Shown here one piece after another: positions 36,964 through 43,601 of a DNA stretch of 43,601 nucleotides (positions are counted from its first letter, which is position 1; the number at the start of each line of letters is the position of its first letter). Source of the stretch: a virus; the IMG/VR virus record IMGVR_UViG_3300042007_000120, positions 1-43,601 of that record. One strand, given 5' to 3'. The notes below the pieces were generated by a model. That model was not told where the DNA came from. It saw only the letters and a program-made list of their open reading frames with translations, and did not search any database. Both the position numbers and the translations under genes were made by a program.

Positions 36964-38087
36964 TATTTCCTCCGTAGGTCCCTGACGCCTGCAGCGATTT
37001 TCGCCAGCGCCTGCGCGAACGCCGTCTCTGTGTTGTCGGTGATGTCCCCGATGGCGGGGGTGACCAGCACGCCCGCGTCCCGGGTCCAGCCGAGGGTCAC
37101 GGTGCGCAGCGTGTCCTCTATCAGCACCCCGTCCCCGACCTCGATCCGCACCCGGTCGCCTACCCGGATGCCCCCGGTGCCGCCGTACCGGAACACGCTG
37201 GTCTCGGCGAGCTTGACCGACAGCCCGGACTTCGCCGCGGTCTCCGCGAACGTCTCGGCTGCCCGCTGCCCCAGCACATCCCCGTCCGCGGTGTCCCGGG
37301 CGTCACGGAAAACCTCTATGCGTTCCCCGATGGCGGTGGACAGTGCCGCGTCGGTGTAAAGGGCGAACTGCCTGGCGGTACCTTCGCCCTGCCCGCCCAC
37401 GATCACGTTCGTCGCCTCGGCCTCCGCAGTGCTCCACGCCCACTCCGTCACCACCCCGCCCGCTTCCGTCAGGGTGCGGGGGTGCAGCTGCGGCTCGTAG
37501 CACTCCACCAGCAGGCCCGCCCCAGATTGGCGGACGGTGACGCCGATGCCTGCGGCGTCGATGGCGGGGATCAGCAGGTCGGCCAGCGGGTGGAAGCGCA
37601 GGGACACGTTGATGTCAGCGCCGCGGCCAAGGTCGGGCCCCACCGTCACGGGTTCCCCGAGCCGGGTGACGGCGTTGGATTGCACCGCTTCCTTCAGCAC
37701 CGTCTCCGCCGGGCCCGCGATCACGTCATACTCGCTCGATTGGGCGGTGACCGCGGCGGTGGGCACCGGCCAGCCGAGGACCCGGTGCAGCAGCCGGAAG
37801 TCGTCCGGCACGGTGAAAGTGATGGACCCGTTCAGGGCGGGGCCCTTCCCCGCCTTCGCCCTGACGGGCCCGGACAGCAGGTGCTCCCCCTCGTACTCGA
37901 TGACCGCCCGCGCCCCCCGCTCCATCAGCAGCGGCAGCTTCGCGTTCCGCGACCCGACGACGATCTCGGCCGCGCCGGGGGCGTTGTGCGACACCACCAC
38001 GTTCAGGCTCTCCGGGTCACCCAACCAGCCCTGCCGGGCGTACCCCTTGTCGTACAGGGTGACCCGGAACGGTTCGGCGGCGCTCAC
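36963..38087 (-). CDS. Minor tail protein, ReqiPepy6 Gp37-like
   Basis: 374 aa from GTG 38087 (GTGA overlap with the previous stop; GTG 38090 is possible). The sequence FRVTLYDKGYARQGWLGDPESLNVVVSHNAPGA, split by its own turns, with ARAVIEYEGEHLLSGPV and DDFRLLHRVLGWPVP, matches the siphovirus ReqiPepy6 Gp37-like family, a tail-tip hub-like protein. Position after the distal tail protein supports it. Confidence 0.85.
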   Translation of the reverse strand: MSAAEPFRVTLYDKGYARQGWLGDPESLNVVVSHNAPGAAEIVVGSRNAKLPLLMERGARAVIEYEGEHLLSGPVRAKAGKGPALNGSITFTVPDDFRLLHRVLGWPVPTAAVTAQSSEYDVIAGPAETVLKEAVQSNAVTRLGEPVTVGPDLGRGADINVSLRFHPLADLLIPAIDAAGIGVTVRQSGAGLLVECYEPQLHPRTLTEAGGVVTEWAWSTAEAEATNVIVGGQGEGTARQFALYTDAALSTAIGERIEVFRDARDTADGDVLGQRAAETFAETAAKSGLSVKLAETSVFRYGGTGGIRVGDRVRIEVGDGVLIEDTLRTVTLGWTRDAGVLVTPAIGDITDNTETAFAQALAKIAAGVRDLRRK

Positions 38088-39046
38088 CACGCCCTCCAGT
38101 ACAGCGGCGTCAGCTCGACCCTGATTGCCCCGGTGCCGGTCATGAAAATGTTGATGGGCTGCGCCTCCCCGGGCTCGACGGACGCGAAGCCCACCTCCCC
38201 GGTCAGGTCCGCGGTCCTGTCCACCGGGTTACTCAGCACCCCGGCCGCGTAGTCGTACTCGATGGCGGTGCGGACCCGCGGGTCCGTGTCGATCACCACA
38301 GCCTTCCCGTCCTCCACCTCCCACGTCACCTCGACCACCGTGTCGCCGACGCCGACGTGCGCGGCGGTGCACGGCCCGATAATCGTCCACACCGGCCACC
38401 CCGGCTCGTCCCCGTCGTTCCGTGCCGTCGCCCCGTCCATGGTGTGCCCGCTGTTGATGTTGATCAGGTGCGGGCCCGTTTCCTCGTAGAACTCGGTCGC
38501 GGCGGAGGACTGCCCGGACCAGCCTGCCCGGCGTGCCGGGCCCCGCCAGAACGGGTCGTCGGCGATCAGCGAGACGGGGTAGACAGCCCAACCGGCATGA
38601 GCGGGGTCGACCGGGTACTGGTAGCCGTCGTCGGGGACGAGGCGCAAACCGATGGTGCGGCGGGAGCCGGTACCGGCGGGGCTGATCGTCAGGGTGCCCT
38701 CCCGTCCCGGGTGCATGGACTTCCAGAACGCCCGGTCCTGCGCGACCCACTCCGCCGTTGTCCCGTCATGCCACATCAGCAGCGGCAGCATCACGTTCCG
38801 CGGCTCTGCCACCGCCCCGGTGAACCGCTGCCCGGGGACGGCGGGGCTGGTCCGCACCCATTGGGTGAAGCTGGGGTGGTGCAGCCCCTCCACCCCGTCG
38901 CGGAGCAGGAGGACGCCGCTGGCCGGGTTCGTCAGGTCCCACACGGACCCGTCCACCCCCGTCCATGTCACCTCAGTCCGCACCCATACCGGGGCGGGGG
39001 GCGGCAGGGTGGGGGCTGGGGTGGCGTAGATGATCCCGGCAGCCAT
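38084..39046 (-). CDS. Distal tail protein-like (Dit/tail family)
   Basis: 320 aa, ATG at 39046 with TAGGAGG seven bases upstream. TEVTWTGVDGSVWDLTNPASGVLLLRDG near the N-terminus, PLLMWHDGTTAEWVAQDRAFWKSMHPGREG in the middle and YPVSLIADDPFWRGP later are typical for the actinophage minor tail protein that follows the tape measure and builds the tail tip. The C-terminal domain is beta-rich. Confidence 0.85.
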   Translation of the reverse strand: MAAGIIYATPAPTLPPPAPVWVRTEVTWTGVDGSVWDLTNPASGVLLLRDGVEGLHHPSFTQWVRTSPAVPGQRFTGAVAEPRNVMLPLLMWHDGTTAEWVAQDRAFWKSMHPGREGTLTISPAGTGSRRTIGLRLVPDDGYQYPVDPAHAGWAVYPVSLIADDPFWRGPARRAGWSGQSSAATEFYEETGPHLININSGHTMDGATARNDGDEPGWPVWTIIGPCTAAHVGVGDTVVEVTWEVEDGKAVVIDTDPRVRTAIEYDYAAGVLSNPVDRTADLTGEVGFASVEPGEAQPINIFMTGTGAIRVELTPLYWRAW

Positions 39047-39047
39047 A

Positions 39048-42000
39048 TCAGCCTCCTACCGTGATGGAGCCGAGGTTCGCGAGGACCGCGGCGCGGCGCT
39101 GCCTCGCCTCAATCTCGTCAAGGATGTCCTGCGGGTCCCCGTACACGTTCCCGTTGATCTGCACTGTCGGGGCGGCCGCGCCCTCGGCGATGCGGAGCAT
39201 GGTGTCCCACTGCGGGGCGGTCAGCACCGCATCAGGCCGGGCCCCATGGTGGCGGACGAGCATGGCGCGGCCGGTGTCCTCCAGCCACCCCCCGCCGTCG
39301 TACACCATGGGCACCTGCCGGTCGCTGCTCGTGCGCCCGTCGCCGCCGATGATCCCGCCGATGAAATCGGCCACACCCTGCAGTACCGCCTTCGCGACCC
39401 CGCCCACGATGTCGATGATGAAACCGCCGGCGGGGAACGCCTTCTTGAACTCGTCCAACAGCCCGTTGATGATGTCGCTGATGGGGTTCCAGCCACCGCC
39501 GCCGCCGCTGGGGCGGGCACCGGGCCCGGGGGGCCCGTAGAGGACTTGCAGGTTCGCGGAGTCGTAATCCGTCGGCCAGTTCGCCCCGGACAGGAAGGGG
39601 TGCATGATGGAGCGCTGCCCGGTGGCGTGGTGCAGGCCGAGGGCGTGCCCGACCTCGTGGATCAGGGCCTCCATTTCCTGCGCGATGCCCTGCTCGATTT
39701 GGATGCTCTGCCCGCTGTAGAACGCTATCGGGTAGCCGGGGATGTCGGGGACGTAGCTGACCCCTACGGCGTTGGAGCCGAGGCGGCCGGTGAACGGTTC
39801 AGCGCCGAGGCTGACCCCGGCACGGCCGCTCCACGCGTCCGCAGCCCGCGCCGCCCGGCCGAACGGGTACCCGGCGAGGGGGACGACGGCGAGGTGCCGG
39901 TTGCGGGCGATGGCTGCCTGCAGCGGGCCTTGGATGAACGGCTGGGACCCGGGCAGGGGTGAGCCTGCGTAGGCGGTGCCGCGGACGGCTGCGTGTGCCA
40001 TGGCGGCCAGCCGCTCCTTGCCCAGTATCCGCGTCTGCTCCTTCGTGAACACGAACTCGCCGCGGTGCACCATACCGGCGAACTCGTCCCAGCGCCCGTC
40101 CCCCGTGTACCCGCCTTTCGCGAACCCTTCGGGCAGCTGGATTTCGGGCAGCCCGGGGATTTGCAGGAACCCGGCGACGGCGTTGAACGCCCCGATCAGG
40201 CCCTTGTTCAGAATCACCTCCACCACGAACTTGATGGGGGCCTTCACCACATCCTGAATGCCCTTCCAAACGTCCTCGATGATCTTGACGCCGACACCGA
40301 AGGCTTTGGGTATGTCGTCCCCGATCCAGCTTTTCAGGGTCTCGAACACCGGTTTGATCAGGTGCTCCCACACCCAGCCGATGGTCGCGCCGATCCCGTC
40401 GAACGCCGGTTTGATGATGTTCTCCCACAGCCATGTGAACACGGGCCCTAGGGTGTCCCGCAGGAAGTCCCATACGGCCGTGAACACGGGCAGCAGGATG
40501 CGGTTCCACCAGAAGTCGATGGCCTTGCCGATCAGGTCGAACACCGGCTGGAACACGTTCTCCCACAGCCACTTAATGACGGGGGCGACGACCTTTTCGA
40601 TGATCGCGACGACGGCGCGGAAGATGAACGACACGACCTCCCACCACGCGCCGATCAGCGCGGCGATGAACCCGAACACGGGCTGCACTACGCTCTCCCA
40701 CAGCCATGTGAAGACGGCACCCACTGCGCCGAACACGGCTTGGATCACGGGCAGCACGTTGGTTGAGAACCAGTCGATCACCCCGCCCACGACGGTCTGG
40801 ATGAACGACCACACGTTCGCGATGATGTCCCTGCCCAGCTCCGTCTGGGTGAAAAACCAGATCAGCCCGGCGACCAGTGCGCCGATGAGGGTGATGACGA
40901 TGCCGATGGGGTTGGCGCGCATCGCCACGTTCAGGGCCTGCACCGCCCCGACCGCGCCCATGATGAAGCCCTTCGCGGCGAAGAACAGGGAGAGGCCCTT
41001 GGCGGCGAGGACGTACCCGGCGACGGCTGCGGCGGCTACCAGCACAAGGTCGGTGTTTTCAGCGAGGAAGCCGGAGAAGCCGACGATGGCGGGCAGCAGC
41101 ACGTCGCGGAGGAACTCGCCCAGCTCCAAGATCACGGGCAGCACGGACTGGAACGCCTGACCGAAGGAGGCGGCCAGTTCCCCGACGATCCGCACAATGT
41201 TCGGCAGGATCGCCATGAGGGCGTCGAAGATCAGCTGGGTGGGGGAGAGGGCCTGCCATGCGGCCTGTAGCTGGGGGATGAGGGGCCCGAAGACCTTCCA
41301 CACCTCACCGAACACGATGCCCAGCTGTGCTCCCAGTGTGGCGATGAAGGAGAAGAAGGGGCTGCTGCTGGCCTCGGCCGATCTGCTTTGGAAGGCGGCG
41401 AAGAAGGTGCCGATGATTTCCCGGCCGGTATCAAATGCCTGGCGGATGAAGAACGCAACCCGCTCCATGAACCCGGGGAACCCGCTGCTCGTCACCTCCC
41501 CGTCGTTCGCCTTCCACGCGGCGGCGAACGCGGTGAACCCGCCGATGGTCTCCTGCAGCCCGGCCTTCGCGGCGGGCAGGATCGTGTTGGTGAGGAAGGA
41601 GGTGGCACCGCCCAGCCCGTCCTTAAGCAGCGGGATGACCGGCTGCACGGCCTCGGCCATGCCAATCGTGAACGCGTCCTTGGCGGTGGACCACAGCCCG
41701 GACAGGGACTGGGATTGCTTCTCCATCAGCCCGTTGAACCGCTCCAGCCCCTTGCCCGATTCGAGGGCGGCGAACAGCTGGTCGAGCTCCTTCTTCCCCA
41801 GCTTCCCCGCCTGCGCCAGCCCGGCGACCTCCTGAACGGTTTTCCCAGTGGCCGCGGCCAGCAGCTCGAACACCGGCACCCCGGCGTCCCGCAGCTGGTT
41901 CAGGTCCTCCCCGGTGATCCTGCCCGCGGCCTGCATCTGCTGCAGCGCCACCGTCGCCCGCTTCACACCCTCAGCCCCGGTGCCCATACCGGAGGTGGCG

Positions 42001-42458
42001 TTCCCAAGGCTGGTCATGATGGGGATGACCTTGTTAGCGTCGATGCCCACGGAGATGAGGGAGGACGCGGATTTCTGCAGCCCGGGCAGGTCAAACGGGG
42101 TTCGCGCGGCGAACTTGTTCAGGTCGCCGAGGAACGCCTTCGCCTTCTCCCCGCTGCCGAGCATGGTGGTGAACGCGATGTCGGCCTGCTCCAGCTCCGC
42201 GGCCGTTTTAACGCCGATGGCACCTGCTGCACCTACCGCGGCGGTCGCGGCGGCGATCCCGACCTTCAGGGCGTTGCCGAGCCGCCCGCCGAGCTGGGAG
42301 GTGTGCTTGTCGAACTCGCCGCTGAACTGCTCCCCGGCCTTCGCGCCCGTGGTGGAGGCGATGTGGTTGACCGGCGCGAACTGCTTCTCCAGCTGGGGGC
42401 GGATTCCCTTGACGGTAGGAATGATGGACACATATGCCGTCGCCAACTCAACAGCCAA
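39048..42458 (-). CDS. Tape measure protein with internal metzincin-type protease motif
   Basis: 1136 aa from TTG 42458, six bases after AAAGGAGG; the frame extends further up but lacks another good start. It sets tail length and helps DNA entry. The N-terminal region has the TP901-type segment (AELEQADIAFTTML, FAARTPFDLPGLQKSASSL, ITGEDLNQLRDAGVPVFELL). Hydrophobic and Trp-rich repeats follow (WLWENVFQPVFDLIGKAIDFWW, split over several units). At residues 934-944 is HEVGHALGLHH (HExxHxxGxxH), with a likely Met-turn RSIMHP at about 949-954, the zinc site of metzincin proteases. The last 140 residues contain Gly-rich and hydrophobic stretches. Confidence 0.93.
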   Translation of the reverse strand: MAVELATAYVSIIPTVKGIRPQLEKQFAPVNHIASTTGAKAGEQFSGEFDKHTSQLGGRLGNALKVGIAAATAAVGAAGAIGVKTAAELEQADIAFTTMLGSGEKAKAFLGDLNKFAARTPFDLPGLQKSASSLISVGIDANKVIPIMTSLGNATSGMGTGAEGVKRATVALQQMQAAGRITGEDLNQLRDAGVPVFELLAAATGKTVQEVAGLAQAGKLGKKELDQLFAALESGKGLERFNGLMEKQSQSLSGLWSTAKDAFTIGMAEAVQPVIPLLKDGLGGATSFLTNTILPAAKAGLQETIGGFTAFAAAWKANDGEVTSSGFPGFMERVAFFIRQAFDTGREIIGTFFAAFQSRSAEASSSPFFSFIATLGAQLGIVFGEVWKVFGPLIPQLQAAWQALSPTQLIFDALMAILPNIVRIVGELAASFGQAFQSVLPVILELGEFLRDVLLPAIVGFSGFLAENTDLVLVAAAAVAGYVLAAKGLSLFFAAKGFIMGAVGAVQALNVAMRANPIGIVITLIGALVAGLIWFFTQTELGRDIIANVWSFIQTVVGGVIDWFSTNVLPVIQAVFGAVGAVFTWLWESVVQPVFGFIAALIGAWWEVVSFIFRAVVAIIEKVVAPVIKWLWENVFQPVFDLIGKAIDFWWNRILLPVFTAVWDFLRDTLGPVFTWLWENIIKPAFDGIGATIGWVWEHLIKPVFETLKSWIGDDIPKAFGVGVKIIEDVWKGIQDVVKAPIKFVVEVILNKGLIGAFNAVAGFLQIPGLPEIQLPEGFAKGGYTGDGRWDEFAGMVHRGEFVFTKEQTRILGKERLAAMAHAAVRGTAYAGSPLPGSQPFIQGPLQAAIARNRHLAVVPLAGYPFGRAARAADAWSGRAGVSLGAEPFTGRLGSNAVGVSYVPDIPGYPIAFYSGQSIQIEQGIAQEMEALIHEVGHALGLHHATGQRSIMHPFLSGANWPTDYDSANLQVLYGPPGPGARPSGGGGGWNPISDIINGLLDEFKKAFPAGGFIIDIVGGVAKAVLQGVADFIGGIIGGDGRTSSDRQVPMVYDGGGWLEDTGRAMLVRHHGARPDAVLTAPQWDTMLRIAEGAAAPTVQINGNVYGDPQDILDEIEARQRRAAVLANLGSITVGG

Positions 42459-42522
42459 GACGGGCCTCCTTTCCCCTTTGGTGGGGACAAAACTGTCAGA
42501 CCGGCACGCTACGGTCGGGAGA

Positions 42523-43284
42523 ATGACTGATGATGAAAAGACCCCGGCACCCCGCCGCCGCCCTGCGCGGGAGCTGCCCTGCACGATCCCGGAATGCGGG
42601 AGATTCCAGTTGGCACGCGGCTGGTGCAGGGTGCATTACGAACGCATCAACCGCACCGGCAGCCCCGACCTTCGCCCAAAGGCTCCCGAGCGCGTGTGCA
42701 GCGTCGAAGGCTGCCCGCGGAAGACCCGGGGGCCCTTGTACTGCGATTCGCACAGACAGCAGGCGCGCAGGCTAGGCGGGGAAACGCGCCCCTTCCTTTA
42801 CGAATGGGCGGATCATGACGAGTGCCCCGTGTGCGGCTCCCGGAATTTCCAGTACGGTTACCGCCGCGCCTGCGGGCCCAATTGCCAAGGAATTATTCGG
42901 AACAACGGCGGTGTGGTTCCGCCCCGGCGGAAACCCTGCAGCCGCTGCGGGCTGCAGATCGACATGCTGGCCAAAGGCAAAGCGGGGCGGAAAAAGCGCA
43001 ATGACACCTACCTATGCCATTTCTGCCGCAAAGCCCGACACACCCGCCACGGCGTCTCCGCAGGTATGCTCGCAGTCCGGGACGGGACCGACTGCGGCAT
43101 CTGCAGCCAACCCGTGGACATGACCTTGCGGTACCCGGACCCGATGGCGGCACAGGTGGACCACATCGTCCCCTACGCACTCGGCGGATCACACGACGAG
43201 GAGAACCTGCAGCTGGCACACCACCGATGCAACAGCCTCAAACACGCACGGGTGAACTTCACCCTGCACGGGGCCCCTGCCTAG
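42523..43284 (+). CDS. HNH endonuclease inserted between chaperone and tape measure genes
   Basis: 253 aa, ATG at 42523, opposite in strand to all neighbouring tail genes. The N-terminal half has several Cys pairs (CTIPECGR, CSVEGCPRK, CPVCGSRNF, CSRCGLQID) that look like small zinc fingers. The C-terminal nuclease core is DCGICSQPVD then AQVDHIVPYALGGSHDEENLQLAHHRCN, a full HNH motif. Upstream is only a weak GGGAGA. Its stop overlaps that of the chaperone extension in CTAG. A free-standing homing endonuclease is the natural reading. Confidence 0.88.
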   Translation: MTDDEKTPAPRRRPARELPCTIPECGRFQLARGWCRVHYERINRTGSPDLRPKAPERVCSVEGCPRKTRGPLYCDSHRQQARRLGGETRPFLYEWADHDECPVCGSRNFQYGYRRACGPNCQGIIRNNGGVVPPRRKPCSRCGLQIDMLAKGKAGRKKRNDTYLCHFCRKARHTRHGVSAGMLAVRDGTDCGICSQPVDMTLRYPDPMAAQVDHIVPYALGGSHDEENLQLAHHRCNSLKHARVNFTLHGAPA

Positions 43285-43601
43285 TGGTGGTGTTTGCGGC
43301 GGAACGCCTCGGCCCGGGTCTCGGTAAACCGCACCTTCGCGGCCATGTCCTCAACCCCTGTGGGGTACTCCCGCGGCGTAGGTGCGGGCCCCTTGCTGCC
43401 CGCCTGTCCGTGGGCGATTTTGTACAGGGCGTGTTCGACCATCCATGCGGCCTCGACTTCGGAGGTGATTGCGGCGCGGCCGCCCACCGCCAGCCACACC
43501 GCCGCCCCGCGGGGGAGGTGCATGGCGAGGACGCTGATTTTGCGGACGGACACCGCCCCCCGGTACATGTCGACCAAATCCACCTGATAGAACCGCTGCA
43601 G
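43281..43601 (-). CDS. Tail assembly chaperone frameshift extension (gpT-like), continues at 128-181
   Basis: This is the -1 frame part of the chaperone fusion. It runs from the slippery site at about 181, across the contig junction, to the stop at 43281, adding 124 residues and giving a fusion of about 256 aa. A GTG at 43583 could start a free 100-aa protein, but there is no good ribosome-binding site and the frame is open back to the slip site, so the fusion is the better model. The product ends in FRRKHHH. Its TAG stop overlaps the TAG stop of the opposing HNH gene in a shared CTAG. The extension probably binds the tape measure protein. Confidence 0.8.
   Translation of the reverse strand: MQRFYQVDLVDMYRGAVSVRKISVLAMHLPRGAAVWLAVGGRAAITSEVEAAWMVEHALYKIAHGQAGSKGPAPTPREYPTGVEDMAAKVRFTETRAEAFRRKHHH
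43475..43601. repeat. Terminal direct repeat, right copy
   Basis: Exact second copy of bases 1-127. Position 43601 is followed on the circle by position 128. The reading frame of the tail chaperone extension continues unbroken across this junction, which supports a real circular or circularly permuted map. Confidence 0.9.

Noticed and set aside
43281-43583. Independent 100-aa gene starting at GTG 43583
   Set aside because: The frame continues upstream through the junction to a canonical slippery site; no ribosome-binding site at the GTG.

Overview
The window is a complete tailed-phage genome, given as a linearised circular contig. The first 127 bases (1-127) recur exactly as the last 127 (43475-43601), so the unique circle is 43,474 bp. 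The high G+C (judged by eye), many GTG/TTG starts, leaderless-looking promoters and the gene families present point to an actinobacterial siphovirus. The host genus cannot be named from the sequence. No integrase, transposase, CRISPR array or tRNA gene was recognised.

Layout, read in the main (minus-strand) direction and crossing the junction. (1) 12113-11673 is non-coding and rich in hairpins; it may hold the late control region or a packaging site. (2) 11672-175 is the head and connector block: a 25-aa membrane peptide, HNH nuclease, a virion-like protein, a ParB-domain DNA methyltransferase, terminase small and large subunits, portal, HK97-type protease and capsid, connectors, tail terminator, major tail protein and tail assembly chaperone. 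A GGGAAAT -1 frameshift joins the chaperone to an extension that runs over the contig junction (43601-43281). (3) 42458-33493 carries a tape measure with an internal metzincin-type metalloprotease motif, distal tail proteins and a receptor-binding-type protein. A plus-strand HNH gene sits between chaperone and tape measure. (4) 33481-32116 holds three small membrane proteins (holin candidates) and two small Cys proteins.

(5) 32115-28698 is a plasmid-like maintenance module: parA with a partner gene, flanked by TGCGCA repeats, a helix-turn-helix gene that may be the replication initiator, and a cluster of four inverted or direct iterons with two DnaA-box-like sites. With no integrase seen, the best reading is a temperate phage whose prophage is a plasmid (a phage-plasmid). 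(6) 21994-28534 (plus strand) is an early or accessory operon of about twenty small, mostly unknown genes. It contains two near-identical promoter/leader copies exactly 700 bp apart. (7) At 21557-22284 two divergent, related helix-turn-helix genes form the likely lysis/lysogeny switch.

(8) 21468-12114 (minus strand) is the replication block: Cas4-like nuclease, primase-helicase, RusA resolvase and a C5 DNA methyltransferase. It also contains the CHAP-amidase endolysin. A second reading frame with its own strong ribosome-binding site is nested inside the methyltransferase gene. The most unusual points are this nested gene, the metalloprotease in the tape measure, the plasmid replicon, the duplicated promoter and several short-repeat clusters in non-coding DNA.
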